This document shows positions 21,345-29,400 of a DNA stretch of 64,000 nt, in pieces. Both the position numbers and the translations under genes were made by a program. The notes beneath the pieces were generated by a model, which saw nothing but the letters and a program-made list of their open reading frames with translations, was not told the DNA's origin and did no database searches. Numbering within the stretch: the stretch's first letter is position 1; the number at the start of each line of letters is the position of its first letter. The stretch lies in the NCBI RefSeq assembly GCF_001938985.1, contig NZ_MKIN01000024.1, forward strand, positions 62,407 to 126,406. The letters are read 5' to 3'. This DNA is from Gillisella taibaishanensis. GTDB taxonomy: Bacteria; Pseudomonadota; Alphaproteobacteria; Rhizobiales; Rhizobiaceae.

Positions 21345-21593
21345 TTATTTCTCCCGTCTTTGTGGCCCGGTATGTTTGCAATCCAGTATTCTGCGACGTT
21401 TTTGCTCCTGAGCGATCATTTCCACATGCGCAGTAACATGCGGCACGGTTATCAAGGCGCCTTGCTTGGTTCGCATTTGAAAACGCGGGATAGTCTTGGC
21501 GGTGCCTCGACTGGGGAGGGGGGGATGATTCAGCTTGCGGCGTCTCGAGCCACTGCCGGCTATGTCAGTTCGGCCTGGTTGCCTTTTGCTCAT
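21345..21593 (-). CDS. Basic hypothetical phage protein
   Basis: About 82 residues from an ATG at 21593 (MSKRQPGRTDIAGSGSRRRK). It is arginine/lysine-rich and ends next to the preceding small gene. A longer frame to 21716 would run up to the operator pair at 21708-21758, so the true start could be upstream. It is probably in one transcript with the integrase, controlled from those operators. Function unknown. Confidence 0.4.
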   Translation of the reverse strand: MSKRQPGRTDIAGSGSRRRKLNHPPLPSRGTAKTIPRFQMRTKQGALITVPHVTAHVEMIAQEQKRRRILDCKHTGPQRREK

Positions 21594-21707
21594 GCGTTTT
21601 CCTTTCCACCGGCGATTAGGCGCGGATTGTCGATCACGGTTCTGCCGAACCGCGTTGTCTGTTGGATGTTTGGAATCAAATGGGGAGAAAGCTAATTCCC
21701 AATCAGA

Positions 21708-21758
21708 TGAAAGCATAACTTTCGATCTTGCGCAAGCGATATGAAAGCAGTGCTTTCA
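21708..21758. promoter_or_regulatory. Left operator pair for the phage repressor
   Basis: TGAAAG-CATAA-CTTTCG (21708-21724) and TGAAAG-CAGTG-CTTTCA (21742-21758). Both match the 17-bp dyad found between the repressor and Cro genes. They lie upstream of the leftward integrase-side genes, like a lambda OL region. Confidence 0.7.
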
Positions 21759-21820
21759 TAATGGTGCGAGTGGAGATCGAGCCGTGACAAACGCCGTCTT
21801 TTTGGCCGGCCGTGAGGGCA

Positions 21821-21845
21821 CAAAAAAGGCCCCGTTTCGGGGCCA
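21821..21845 (-). terminator. Terminator of the phage repressor gene
   Basis: Read leftward, GGCCCCG, loop AAA, CGGGGCC, then TTTTTT, about 30 bp after the repressor stop codon. Confidence 0.85.
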
Positions 21846-21873
21846 TTATGTTAGACGGATATCACCGGCTGAG

Positions 21874-22674
21874 CTATTTTCGCGAGATGTGCCCGCACAC
21901 CCGACCGATGACTGTTAGGCGATTCAGTTCCACCGTAAAGGTCTCAAGCGCAGGGTTGTCAGAAATAATTCTGACCTCCGTGGGGTTGGAGAACGGCACT
22001 CGCTGCAATCTCTTAATCTGTGGCTCTGCAAAACCGTCGCTGATTGCATATACGGCATCAACCGAGAATTGGTTTTGCGAAAGGTCTATGAGCACTCGGT
22101 CGCCAGGGTGAAAGGACGGCTGCATGCTATCCCCAATAATCTCGAATATGACCGTGTGAGAGGGGGACGCTTTCGCCTCGTGCCGCAGGTAGTCTTCGGG
22201 TAGCAGCCACTCCGCGATGATTCTGTGAGCAGAAATGGTACCATTTGCGAAGGGCACGCTGATTAGTTCTCCGATGGTTCCGTTGCCCGCGCCGAGACGC
22301 ACATCCAGCTCTGGTATTGCGCCGTCAACTTGAGGGGTCCAGCTTTCGCGGGCGTAGCTTTCCGCATCGCAATCGATTGGTTCGTGTTGTTGGTCTGGAT
22401 CAAATGAGGAAATTAGGCTTCCTGCTTTGGGCGCACGGTTAAATGCTAGCCAGTCCAGATCCACGTTTGCGATTTGACAGATTGCCTTGAGGCTTTCGAT
22501 TCCGACCTCCGCGCCACGCTCCCAATTGCCAACCGCGCCACGCGTCACCGGGCGCCCATGCTTACTGAGAAGCTGCGCGAACTCTTCCTGTGAGCGAAGT
22601 TTTAGGACATTGGTTCGCACATCTTTGATGCGTTGGCCACGTTCTTCGTCGACTTTTCGTGAGATCATCATCAT
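21874..22674 (-). CDS. CI-like phage repressor (HTH plus S24/LexA-type domain)
   Basis: About 266 residues. The N-terminal XRE-type helix-turn-helix (SQEEFAQLLSKHGRPVTRGA, VGNWERGAE) binds DNA. The C-terminal half is a LexA/S24 domain with the nucleophile Ser in IGDSMQPSFHPGDRVLID and a Lys in QIKRLQRV, so RecA-stimulated self-cleavage is possible. The start is one of three consecutive ATGs at 22674-22668; the longest frame to 22692 would overlap an operator. It is divergent from the Cro-like gene across three operator-like dyads. It should hold the prophage silent and repress its own promoter. Confidence 0.92.
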   Translation of the reverse strand: MMMISRKVDEERGQRIKDVRTNVLKLRSQEEFAQLLSKHGRPVTRGAVGNWERGAEVGIESLKAICQIANVDLDWLAFNRAPKAGSLISSFDPDQQHEPIDCDAESYARESWTPQVDGAIPELDVRLGAGNGTIGELISVPFANGTISAHRIIAEWLLPEDYLRHEAKASPSHTVIFEIIGDSMQPSFHPGDRVLIDLSQNQFSVDAVYAISDGFAEPQIKRLQRVPFSNPTEVRIISDNPALETFTVELNRLTVIGRVCGHISRK

Positions 22675-22691
22675 GCTTCGAATATGCCTCA

Positions 22692-22749
22692 TGAAAGGGA
22701 AACTTTCATCGAAAGAAATGCTTGCACTTTTATGAAAGATATGCTTTCC
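22692..22749. promoter_or_regulatory. Right operator triplet between repressor and Cro-like gene
   Basis: Three 17-bp dyads of the form TGAAAG-N5-CTTTCA: 22692-22708 (perfect), 22710-22726 (degenerate, CGAAAG...CTTGCA) and 22733-22749 (one end mismatch). Spacing is 18 and 23 bp, so occupied sites lie on nearby helix faces, as in lambda OR. Confidence 0.75.
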
Positions 22750-22757
22750 ATCGAAAA

Positions 22758-23006
22758 ATGGAAGAAGTTTGTAGAAGAGCTATAGCGGCGGGTGGTGGTC
22801 CGACACTTCTTGCACAGTCGTTGGGAGACATTAGTCCTCAGGCGGTTTCTCAATGGCGGCGAGTTCCGGCAACACGTGTCCTGTTGGTGGAGAAAATGAC
22901 TCGAATAAGCCGGCATGAGCTGCGGCCTGATATTTATGGCCCGCTTCCTGAACTCGGCGCGATGATAGAGGGCAAGTCGCCACCGTACGCATGCGGGCCT
23001 CCCTGA
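22758..23006 (+). CDS. Cro/YdaS-like DNA-binding protein
   Basis: An 82-residue protein with a compact helix-turn-helix (GGPTLLAQSLGDISPQAVSQ, then RRVPATRVLLVEKMT) and the tail SRHELRPDIYGPL typical of YdaS/Cro-type regulators, which carry the HELRPDIY signature. It reads away from the repressor and starts 9 bp after the last operator. The ribosome site is weak. It likely acts as the lytic-side switch protein opposing the repressor. Confidence 0.8.
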   Translation: MEEVCRRAIAAGGGPTLLAQSLGDISPQAVSQWRRVPATRVLLVEKMTRISRHELRPDIYGPLPELGAMIEGKSPPYACGPP

Positions 23007-23180
23007 ACAGCTAACGGCCCATTCCTCACATTTTCAATCCATTCCCATCACGGGGAAAAACGCCGGACATTTCCCGGCGCGGGAAAGGTATTGCCGTATG
23101 AAATTACGCGCTTGTTTTCATCATATTAAAGTTGTCCGGCGTTGCCTTCGGATCGGTGGAAATACTGGAGGGGCGCATTG

Positions 23181-24776
23181 ATGGCCAATTATGCGCCGAT
23201 CAAGTTTCCCAAGCCCGGTTCTGCCGGGCTTTCCCTTATTCTCACGGCAATCCGCGATGGTGAAGTCTATACCAGTGAAACGTCGCAAGTGATCGCCGCG
23301 AACAGGGTGGCGTCCGAGGATCGTGGCTATCTGATCCGCGACCAGAAAGACGGCAATCGCTGGTATCCGACCGAGCGCGCGCGCGAAATGCTGGCCGTGC
23401 TGGGGTTGGCTGAGGTCGCGCCCGCCATCCAGCCGAAAACCAAAGTGGCGACGGAACGGCGGATCGACAGCATCCGCGCCGAGAACCGGCTGCGCAATCT
23501 CGATGAAAAGACCGTCCTGGCGCTGATGGACAACATCCGCGACTACGGCCTGGAAACGCCGATCACTGTCTACGGCGGTGTTGGCGATGCGCAAGTGGAT
23601 CTCGGCGCGGGCGGTCACCGCCTGGAGGCCTGCAAGCGGCTCGGTTGGGATTTCATCCTGTGCTTTCACAAGCGTGGCAACGATCTCGACCGGCAGCTCT
23701 GCGAGATTGACGAAAATCTCATCCGCGCCGACCTCACGCCATCCGACCGGGCGCTGTTTCTGCATCGCCGCAAGGAAATCTATCTGGTCAAGTTTCCCGA
23801 TACGGCAAATGGTGCTGTTGGCAATGGCCGAACGAAGCTTCGCCAAATTGGCGAAGCTACTGAGGCCAAGCGCTTCACGGCGGCCACAGCCGAGGCGACA
23901 GGGCAGAAAGAACGGACTATTCAGCGCGATGTCGAGCGCGGCGAGAAGATTTCCCGCACGGCATTGCAGATGTTGCGCGGCACCCGGCACGACAAGGGCG
24001 TGACCCTTGACCAGTTGAAGCGGCTGGAAACGGCGGAGGCGCAAGAGCGCTTTGCGCGCGATCTGATCGCGGCGGATAAGGCAATTGCGGCCGAGTCAAA
24101 GGCGATCCGGACCACCAACCAGAAACACAGCCGTGACATGCGGCTGCATCTGGTGAGCGCCATTGCCGAGCATGGCCGGCGCAAGAGCGGCGAGGGGCCG
24201 TGCGGCGTTTATGCCATCGGCTATGCTGATCCGCCCTGGCAGCAAGAGGCCTGGAGCGAGGAAACTGGCCAGGACAAGGGCCTGAAATATCCCGCCATGC
24301 CGGTGGACGAGATCAAGGCCCTTTGCACCGGCGAGAAATCGCCCTTTACTCCTGATGCGCTGCTTTTCCTCTGGGTCACTGCCAATCGGTTGCCCGATGG
24401 GATCGACGTGCTGCGCGCCTGGGGCTTTGAGTATGTTACCTGCATGGCCTGGGACAAGGTGCATATCGGCATGGGCCGCTGGGTGCGTGACCGCCATGAA
24501 CTGCTGCTGATCGGCAAGCGCGGCAAGATATCGCTGGCGCCCTTGCCCGGCACCCAACCCGAGAGCCTCTATGCCGAGGCAAAGACCGAACATAGCCGCA
24601 AGCCTGTGTGGTTTGCCGAGCAGATCGACCGGCTTTGGCCGCAACTGCCCAAACTGGAGCTGTTCCAGCGCAAGGAAAGCCTGTGCGCTGGCGACGTGCG
24701 CCTGGCCGGCAACTGGGACTTTTGGGGCTTTGAGGCCTCGCTGACCTCGCAGGTCCTGGAAGGGGGTGAGGCATGA
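23181..24776 (+). CDS. ParB-like domain fused to MT-A70 adenine methyltransferase
   Basis: A 531-residue protein. Residues about 95-185 resemble the ParB/Srx N-terminal domain (RLRNLDEKTVLALMDNIRDY, LGAGGHRLEACKRLGW, ENLIRADLTPSDRA). Residues about 225-255 look like a helix-turn-helix. From about 340 there is an MT-A70 methyltransferase with the DPPW catalytic motif (GYADPPWQQ, 350-353), FLWVTANRLPDG and a GKRG loop. The first 80 residues are another small domain of unknown role. The reaction is probably N6-adenine methylation of DNA; the target site is unknown. ATG 23181 follows GGAGGGG. It leads a four-gene early block with 4-nt overlaps and may protect or mark phage DNA. Confidence 0.88.
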   Translation: MANYAPIKFPKPGSAGLSLILTAIRDGEVYTSETSQVIAANRVASEDRGYLIRDQKDGNRWYPTERAREMLAVLGLAEVAPAIQPKTKVATERRIDSIRAENRLRNLDEKTVLALMDNIRDYGLETPITVYGGVGDAQVDLGAGGHRLEACKRLGWDFILCFHKRGNDLDRQLCEIDENLIRADLTPSDRALFLHRRKEIYLVKFPDTANGAVGNGRTKLRQIGEATEAKRFTAATAEATGQKERTIQRDVERGEKISRTALQMLRGTRHDKGVTLDQLKRLETAEAQERFARDLIAADKAIAAESKAIRTTNQKHSRDMRLHLVSAIAEHGRRKSGEGPCGVYAIGYADPPWQQEAWSEETGQDKGLKYPAMPVDEIKALCTGEKSPFTPDALLFLWVTANRLPDGIDVLRAWGFEYVTCMAWDKVHIGMGRWVRDRHELLLIGKRGKISLAPLPGTQPESLYAEAKTEHSRKPVWFAEQIDRLWPQLPKLELFQRKESLCAGDVRLAGNWDFWGFEASLTSQVLEGGEA

Positions 24777-25330
24777 CGGCCGATACCTTGCAAAGACGGC
24801 AGAGAGAAGCGGCTGCCGTGAACCGGCTTCGCGGATCGGCCGAGCGGCTGTGCCGGGATGACTGGACGCTGGAAGCGACGCGGGACGGTCTGCGTCTGAT
24901 CGTCCAGCGGCGGGATGGTGAGCTTGCGCATATCGCCACCATCCATGGCAATGCCCTGCATGATGAGCGGGATCTGCTGTGTGGCGCGCTCGATCATATC
25001 AGGATGTTTCTGCAATTGTTCGACCGTGCGGCTGTCGCGGTGCGCGATCTGCGTGACGAGCTGGCTGTGCAAAGCCAGGCACCGGCCCGCAAGATGCCGA
25101 ACCACTCGGCGCAAGCCTCCATTCTGCTGTCGCACGCGGCCTTTCACCGGTTTTTGAGCGAGACCGGCGGCGGCGCGGTTGACGATAAAGATAGCGCTGA
25201 CGCGGCTTTGAAGGGCCGCCTTGGCATTACCAGCAAAAAACAGATCAATGAGGATGACCGTGTCAGAGCGGCCTGGCTCTCGCTGTTTGGCGAGTACGAG
25301 GCGTGGCTGCGCGGCGGGGGTGAAGCATGA
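24773..25330 (+). CDS. Hypothetical phage early protein
   Basis: A 185-residue protein overlapping the methyltransferase stop by 4 nt (ATGA). The first 60 residues include WTLEATRDGLRLIVQRRDGE, a beta-rich stretch; the middle is helical with a possible coiled coil (LFDRAAVAVRDLRDELAVQ). No catalytic motif is seen. It lies between the methyltransferase and the replication protein, so a DNA-transaction role is possible but unproven. Confidence 0.7.
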   Translation: MTADTLQRRQREAAAVNRLRGSAERLCRDDWTLEATRDGLRLIVQRRDGELAHIATIHGNALHDERDLLCGALDHIRMFLQLFDRAAVAVRDLRDELAVQSQAPARKMPNHSAQASILLSHAAFHRFLSETGGGAVDDKDSADAALKGRLGITSKKQINEDDRVRAAWLSLFGEYEAWLRGGGEA

Positions 25331-25620
25331 GCGGGCTACTTCCAATCGTAGAGCAGCTTGAAGACTGCCAGACGGACGCGGAGCGGGCTGAGTGGCTGTT
25401 GCGGGTGCCGATGGGCGTGATTTACCGCGACCAGGCCGAAATTCGCCTGGTATTGCGCACCGCCGGTTTTTTGGCCGGCGTCAGTTATCTCGATGTCGAG
25501 TTTGCGGCGATCAATTCCACGCGCAGCGGGCAGGGCTGCTGGCGCGATGGTGTGCTGCTGACTGTAGGGGCGGCCAGGGCAGCGATGCTCGACGTGGCGC
25601 GCAATGACGGTGCGGCATGA
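25327..25620 (+). CDS. Hypothetical phage early protein
   Basis: A 97-residue protein coupled by 4-nt overlaps to both neighbours. It has a helical N-terminal half with acidic residues (EDCQTDAERAEWLLRVP) and small hydrophobic stretches; no membrane segment or known motif. Function unknown. Confidence 0.65.
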   Translation: MSGLLPIVEQLEDCQTDAERAEWLLRVPMGVIYRDQAEIRLVLRTAGFLAGVSYLDVEFAAINSTRSGQGCWRDGVLLTVGAARAAMLDVARNDGAA

Positions 25621-26900
25621 TGGAGCCTGATCATGGAGCAACGTCGCGGGCATGGTCCTGGCGCCATGCCGTTGCCAAATCCGGCCTGCCGCCGATCACG
25701 CGGCTGGTGCTGCATACGCTCGGCCTGAAGATGGATGCCACGGGCGGCTCTTGCTATCCGCCTGTTTCCGAACTGGTGGAGCTATCCGGCCTGGATAAGA
25801 AAACAATCCTGAAGCATCTCGACGTTGCCGAACAGGCGGGTTGGATAGAGGTGACACAGCACGGGTTTCGAGGGCAAAAATGGAAGCGCAACGAGTATAT
25901 CGCACGCTGGCCCGGCCGCGATCTGACGGGCACTGCCGCCGCCGCTTCTGTCGCAAATTCGCAAGGTGGTGGAGGAGATACACCACCTTGTGAGGGCGAG
26001 ATTTTGGCCGAAGGTGGTGGAGCAGTTCCACCGCCTTGCGCTGAAAAGGTGGTGGAAATGGCGCCCGAAGGTGGTGGAAATGGTTCCACAAAGGTGGTGG
26101 AGCAGCTCCACCAAGATAAGATTCTTCCAGCTAACTCTCCAAACAACTCTCCCACCGCAGGCGCGGGGCGGGGGGATTTTTCGAGAGAGGAATTGCGAAA
26201 GATCGATCTCGCCTTCAAGCGCTGGTATCCGTCGTGGCCGAACTACGACAAGAGCAGCGACACGGCTGCGAGGAAGGCCTGGTTCGCCCTGACGGCTGAT
26301 CAGCGAGCGGCCTGCATCGAGAAAACACCGGCCTACGTCCAGTGGATCGGCAAGGGCACGTTCACCTTCGCAGCTGTCTATCTCCGGGACCGGGCTTGGG
26401 AGAAAATGCCTGAGGTTTCCCAGGCTGCTCAAACGCATGCCGTTGCCAAGGTCTGCGGTAAACTCTGGATGGGCAGGCGTTTTGAGGCGCTGCTATCCGA
26501 GCCGACCGGCCAGTTCGTCATGACCACATTCGATGAGCGGCGGATTGCCTCCGGCGCGATCAGCCGGGAAGCGCTGGTCTGGGAAAAGCGCCGTGATCAT
26601 GGTTGGCCGCTGGTCAGCAAGATGCGCGACTTCGCCAGCCGCAACGAGCCGTTCGTGACCTCGATCGATCTCCTGCCGCTGGTGTCCGGTTTTGAGAAGG
26701 TCGAGCGCGGCAGCAGCCTGTTTGCCGCTTGGCGACGGCTGCATGAGCGCCGCGGCTGGATGTTTGTCGATGGCTTGCGCGACTGGAACTATTTCCCGGC
26801 TATCGACCCGGATCAGCCCGATCTCGACGCAGCAGTCGAGGCAGCACTTGAGCAATTCAAAAACAGCCTTAGCGAGGGACGCATCCATGTTGCAGCATAA
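25617..26900 (+). CDS. Phage replication initiator-like protein (winged helix N-terminus)
   Basis: A 427-residue protein. Residues about 15-95 form a helix-turn-helix/winged-helix domain like those of phage and plasmid replication initiators (PPITRLVLHTLGLKMDATGG, SELVELSGLDKKTILKHLD). Residues about 110-190 are a low-complexity linker rich in Gly, Pro and Val, encoded by repeated AAGGTGGTGGA units. The C-terminal half (from about 195) is helical, with FKRWYPSWPNYDKSSDTAARK and a run of aromatic residues. The layout, with an iteron array inside the gene, parallels lambda gene O. It should bind the iterons and recruit a host helicase loader or helicase. Confidence 0.75.
   Translation: MMEPDHGATSRAWSWRHAVAKSGLPPITRLVLHTLGLKMDATGGSCYPPVSELVELSGLDKKTILKHLDVAEQAGWIEVTQHGFRGQKWKRNEYIARWPGRDLTGTAAAASVANSQGGGGDTPPCEGEILAEGGGAVPPPCAEKVVEMAPEGGGNGSTKVVEQLHQDKILPANSPNNSPTAGAGRGDFSREELRKIDLAFKRWYPSWPNYDKSSDTAARKAWFALTADQRAACIEKTPAYVQWIGKGTFTFAAVYLRDRAWEKMPEVSQAAQTHAVAKVCGKLWMGRRFEALLSEPTGQFVMTTFDERRIASGAISREALVWEKRRDHGWPLVSKMRDFASRNEPFVTSIDLLPLVSGFEKVERGSSLFAAWRRLHERRGWMFVDGLRDWNYFPAIDPDQPDLDAAVEAALEQFKNSLSEGRIHVAA
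25963..26101 (+). other. Probable phage replication origin: iterons inside the replication gene
   Basis: AAGGTGGTGGA occurs exactly at 25963, 26011, 26046, 26068 and 26091. Inverted partial copies lie at about 25979-25990 and 26027-26037. The five copies fall in two different reading frames of the host gene (giving KVVE or EGGG), so the constraint is on the DNA and not on the peptide. AT-richer sequence follows at about 26110-26150. Confidence 0.7.
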
Positions 26901-27543
26901 CGGTAATTTTCTGGATGGTGTGTCGGACGAGGGGCTTTCGCGGCTGGCTTACGTCAACGCGCTGGAAGCCAAGCGGCAGCGGCAGGTTGCCATGGCCCGT
27001 CGCGACCGGCCGGGCTTCGATGGGCTGGCCAAGTGGGTGGTGGCGAGCTGCAGGAGTGGCATGGAACAGGCGATCCGCGATTCGCTCGAACAGCAGGGAA
27101 TCGAATGCTGGTGCCCGTGCGAGCGCCTGAAATTGCCACCTCGGCGCGGTAAGCAAGCTGTGGAAATCCAGCGGGCGGTGTTTCGCGGATACCTGTTTGT
27201 GCGGGTCGTTCCGGACAATGAGGCCTTCGTCGGATTGATGCTTGCTTCCAAGCTTCAGAGCCTGATGGGCAGGGACGGCAAGCCCTATCTGATGCCGGAA
27301 ACACTGATGCGTCAGCTGATGTTGGCAGCCAAGAAAGCAGAGCGAAAACATACGGATGCAGGTGACGTTCCTGTTATGCCCGACGTGCTGGGCAAGCAGG
27401 TGACGATCCGCTCAGGTCCGTTTGCCGACTTCGTGGTAACGGTGCGCAAGGTGCTGTCGAAGCGCGGCCAGGTGGTCGTTGACGTGCCGATGTTTGGTGG
27501 CATGAGCGAAATCACAATGGGTGTTGACTTCATTTCCGGTTGA
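26887..27543 (+). CDS. NusG-like transcription antitermination factor
   Basis: A 218-residue protein. Residues about 50-150 match the NusG N-terminal domain pattern (KWVVASCRSGMEQAIRDSL, GIECWCPCERLK, RAVFRGYLFVRV). The C-terminal 55 residues form a KOW module (VLGKQVTIRSGPFADFVVTV, then VVVDVPMFGG). NusG/RfaH-type proteins bind RNA polymerase and suppress pausing or termination. It is the last early gene and a terminator lies about 170 bp downstream before the packaging genes, so it is placed like lambda Q. Confidence 0.85.
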   Translation: MLQHNGNFLDGVSDEGLSRLAYVNALEAKRQRQVAMARRDRPGFDGLAKWVVASCRSGMEQAIRDSLEQQGIECWCPCERLKLPPRRGKQAVEIQRAVFRGYLFVRVVPDNEAFVGLMLASKLQSLMGRDGKPYLMPETLMRQLMLAAKKAERKHTDAGDVPVMPDVLGKQVTIRSGPFADFVVTVRKVLSKRGQVVVDVPMFGGMSEITMGVDFISG

Positions 27544-27714
27544 GGTTAGCTCTTGAAACGTGGAGAGGCGAACAGCGCCTTTCCCGACGAGATGACCGGG
27601 GCGTATGATGCTCCCAAGGGATTGATGTTCTCCCCCGGCCTCGCTCTGATCCAAGCCAATAGGCGATGCGATTCAGGGCCAGTGCGTAAGCTATGACCAG
27701 ACGACAGATGATGA

Positions 27715-27738
27715 GGCGGCCGATGGGTCGCCTTTTTG
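27715..27738 (+). terminator. Terminator between NusG-like gene and HNH/late genes
   Basis: GGCGGCC, loop GATG, GGTCGCC with one G-U pair, then TTTTT. It would separate early from late transcription unless antiterminated. Confidence 0.65.
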
Positions 27739-27749
27739 CGTTCTAGGAT

Positions 27750-28079
27750 ATGGCGACAGATCAGAGATCAGACGAGGCCAAGGGCTGGCGCTCTTGGTAC
27801 TTCACTGCGCGATGGCGAGCGATCCGGTCGCTGCAGCTGAAGCGGGAACCGTATTGCCGAATGTGCCGGCAGCAAGGGAAGCTGAAGAAAGGTTTCATCT
27901 GCGATCACATCGAACGTCATCGCGGCAACGCCGAGAGGTTCTGGAACGGTCCTTTCCAGACCCTGTGCAAGCAGCACCACGACGCGACCAAGCAACGGGA
28001 AGAGCATCGCGGCTTCTCGACGGCGATGGGCGCGGATGGCTGGCCCACCGACCCCAGGCACCCGGCGAATCGGACGTGA
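27750..28079 (+). CDS. HNH endonuclease, packaging-associated
   Basis: A 109-residue protein with a zinc-type HNH fold: CRMCRQQGKLKKGFICDHIE near residue 37, where the two CxxC-like cysteines and DH are visible, and FQTLCKQHHDATKQREE with the final His pair. In HK97-like phages such a gene sits just before terminase and is needed for specific genome cleavage during packaging. The position here, upstream of terminase, fits. The Gly-Trp rich tail WPTDPRHP is typical of these phage enzymes. Confidence 0.9.
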   Translation: MATDQRSDEAKGWRSWYFTARWRAIRSLQLKREPYCRMCRQQGKLKKGFICDHIERHRGNAERFWNGPFQTLCKQHHDATKQREEHRGFSTAMGADGWPTDPRHPANRT

Positions 28080-28234
28080 CCCCCTCGACCATCGGTCGGG
28101 GCAGGCCAGGGGGGTGGGTCAGCCTTTAAAGCGATCCGGCCCCCGCACCGGCGTCAGTCATTCGTGTGCAGCGAGTGGAAATTGGAGGGAAAAAGCCACA
28201 GGAGGGCAGTAGCACATTACGAAACAGCGGCCGA

Positions 28235-29203
28235 TTAACCCTCAGCCAGGAATCTAAGAGGGGCATTCAGGCTGAAAGTCACACCCGTGGGCAGATAGTC
28301 CACTCTAACCTCACCTCTCACATACGCTTCCAATGCCCGTTCAATCATCCGTGAGCCGAAGCCTTTTTTTTCGGGTTGCTTTACGATTGGCCCGCCGCGT
28401 TCAACCCATTGAAGGCTAAGTCTTTCCTCGTCGCTATTCGCCACTTCCCACGTAATAGAAACCGTTCCATGTTGGTTGGAGAGAGCACCATATTTGATTG
28501 CGTTCGTCGTTAACTCATGAAACGCAAGGGCAATCGCCAATCCGCTCTTTGGTGAAAGAGTTATAAGCGGGCCATCAATAAAGATACGGCCCATAAGTTG
28601 GTCTTCGACGACCGTCTTCGCCACTGCTTCTAGCGTTGTGGCGGTCTGGTTTGGTTGTATCAGAATATCGTGTGCGCGACCGAGGGCGGCAAGTCTTGCT
28701 AGGAAGGCAGGCTTTGCGACTGCCATCTCGGCATCATCTCTAAGTGTTTGGCGCGCGATCGATTGCACCAAGGCAAGAAGATTTTTCATGCGGTGCGAGA
28801 GCTCACCCCGCAACAAGATTTGCTCGTCTTCGAAATTCTTGACGGTCGTGATGTCTCTCGATACCGATAAGATGCTTTCAACGGAACCGTCTTCGGCAAG
28901 TATTGGCGAAACTTTCACATCCCAGAAACGGCGTGACCCCTTCAGGGTGTTGGCAAAACCGGTAAAGCGAACCGTCCTTCCCTGCAGTGCTGCATCGACA
29001 GCCGCACGAGCATCAATGTTACCTTGATCCTGCCAAAAGTCAGGCCATGGACAACCTTTGATCACTTCAAAATCATCAACCTCCATGACGCGCTTTCCGC
29101 CTTCGCTCATATACTGCAGTGAACCGTCCAAACCGATCACTTTTATGCAGTCGTCAGAAGCAGCTAATGCCGCCTCAACGAAACGCTCGGAACTGATCGA
29201 CAT
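28235..29203 (-). CDS. PAS-domain HWE-family histidine kinase carried in the prophage
   Basis: A 322-residue soluble kinase. Residues about 8-125 form a PAS sensor domain (DDCIKVIGLDGSLQYMSEGG, WDVKVSPILAEDGSVES). Residues about 130-320 are an HWE/HisKA2-type kinase: H137 in ELSHRMKNLLALVQSIARQ, N-box FHELTTNAIKYGAL, the WVERGGP signature and a G-box GFGSRMIERAL. There is no transmembrane segment. No response regulator is encoded nearby. It lies on the opposite strand between the HNH and terminase genes, as a moron, and could be expressed from the prophage. In rhizobia, HWE kinases feed the general stress response; that link here is inference. Confidence 0.9.
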   Translation of the reverse strand: MSISSERFVEAALAASDDCIKVIGLDGSLQYMSEGGKRVMEVDDFEVIKGCPWPDFWQDQGNIDARAAVDAALQGRTVRFTGFANTLKGSRRFWDVKVSPILAEDGSVESILSVSRDITTVKNFEDEQILLRGELSHRMKNLLALVQSIARQTLRDDAEMAVAKPAFLARLAALGRAHDILIQPNQTATTLEAVAKTVVEDQLMGRIFIDGPLITLSPKSGLAIALAFHELTTNAIKYGALSNQHGTVSITWEVANSDEERLSLQWVERGGPIVKQPEKKGFGSRMIERALEAYVRGEVRVDYLPTGVTFSLNAPLRFLAEG

Positions 29204-29400
29204 TTTTGCAATCCCATTGCGTTGGTTGTGAAGTGTAACAGCGACTTATATTTAAAGTTTTATTTCAAAGTTCAATGCCTTAACGCTGTATAAGTCAGGG
29301 ACGACTACGTCAATTAGTGTTTAAGGGCAGGCGGAAATAAAGCAGCTCATCAGGTTGTTGGGCGGCTGGAAGTGACCTCCAAATCAATCAGGACCGTTTC

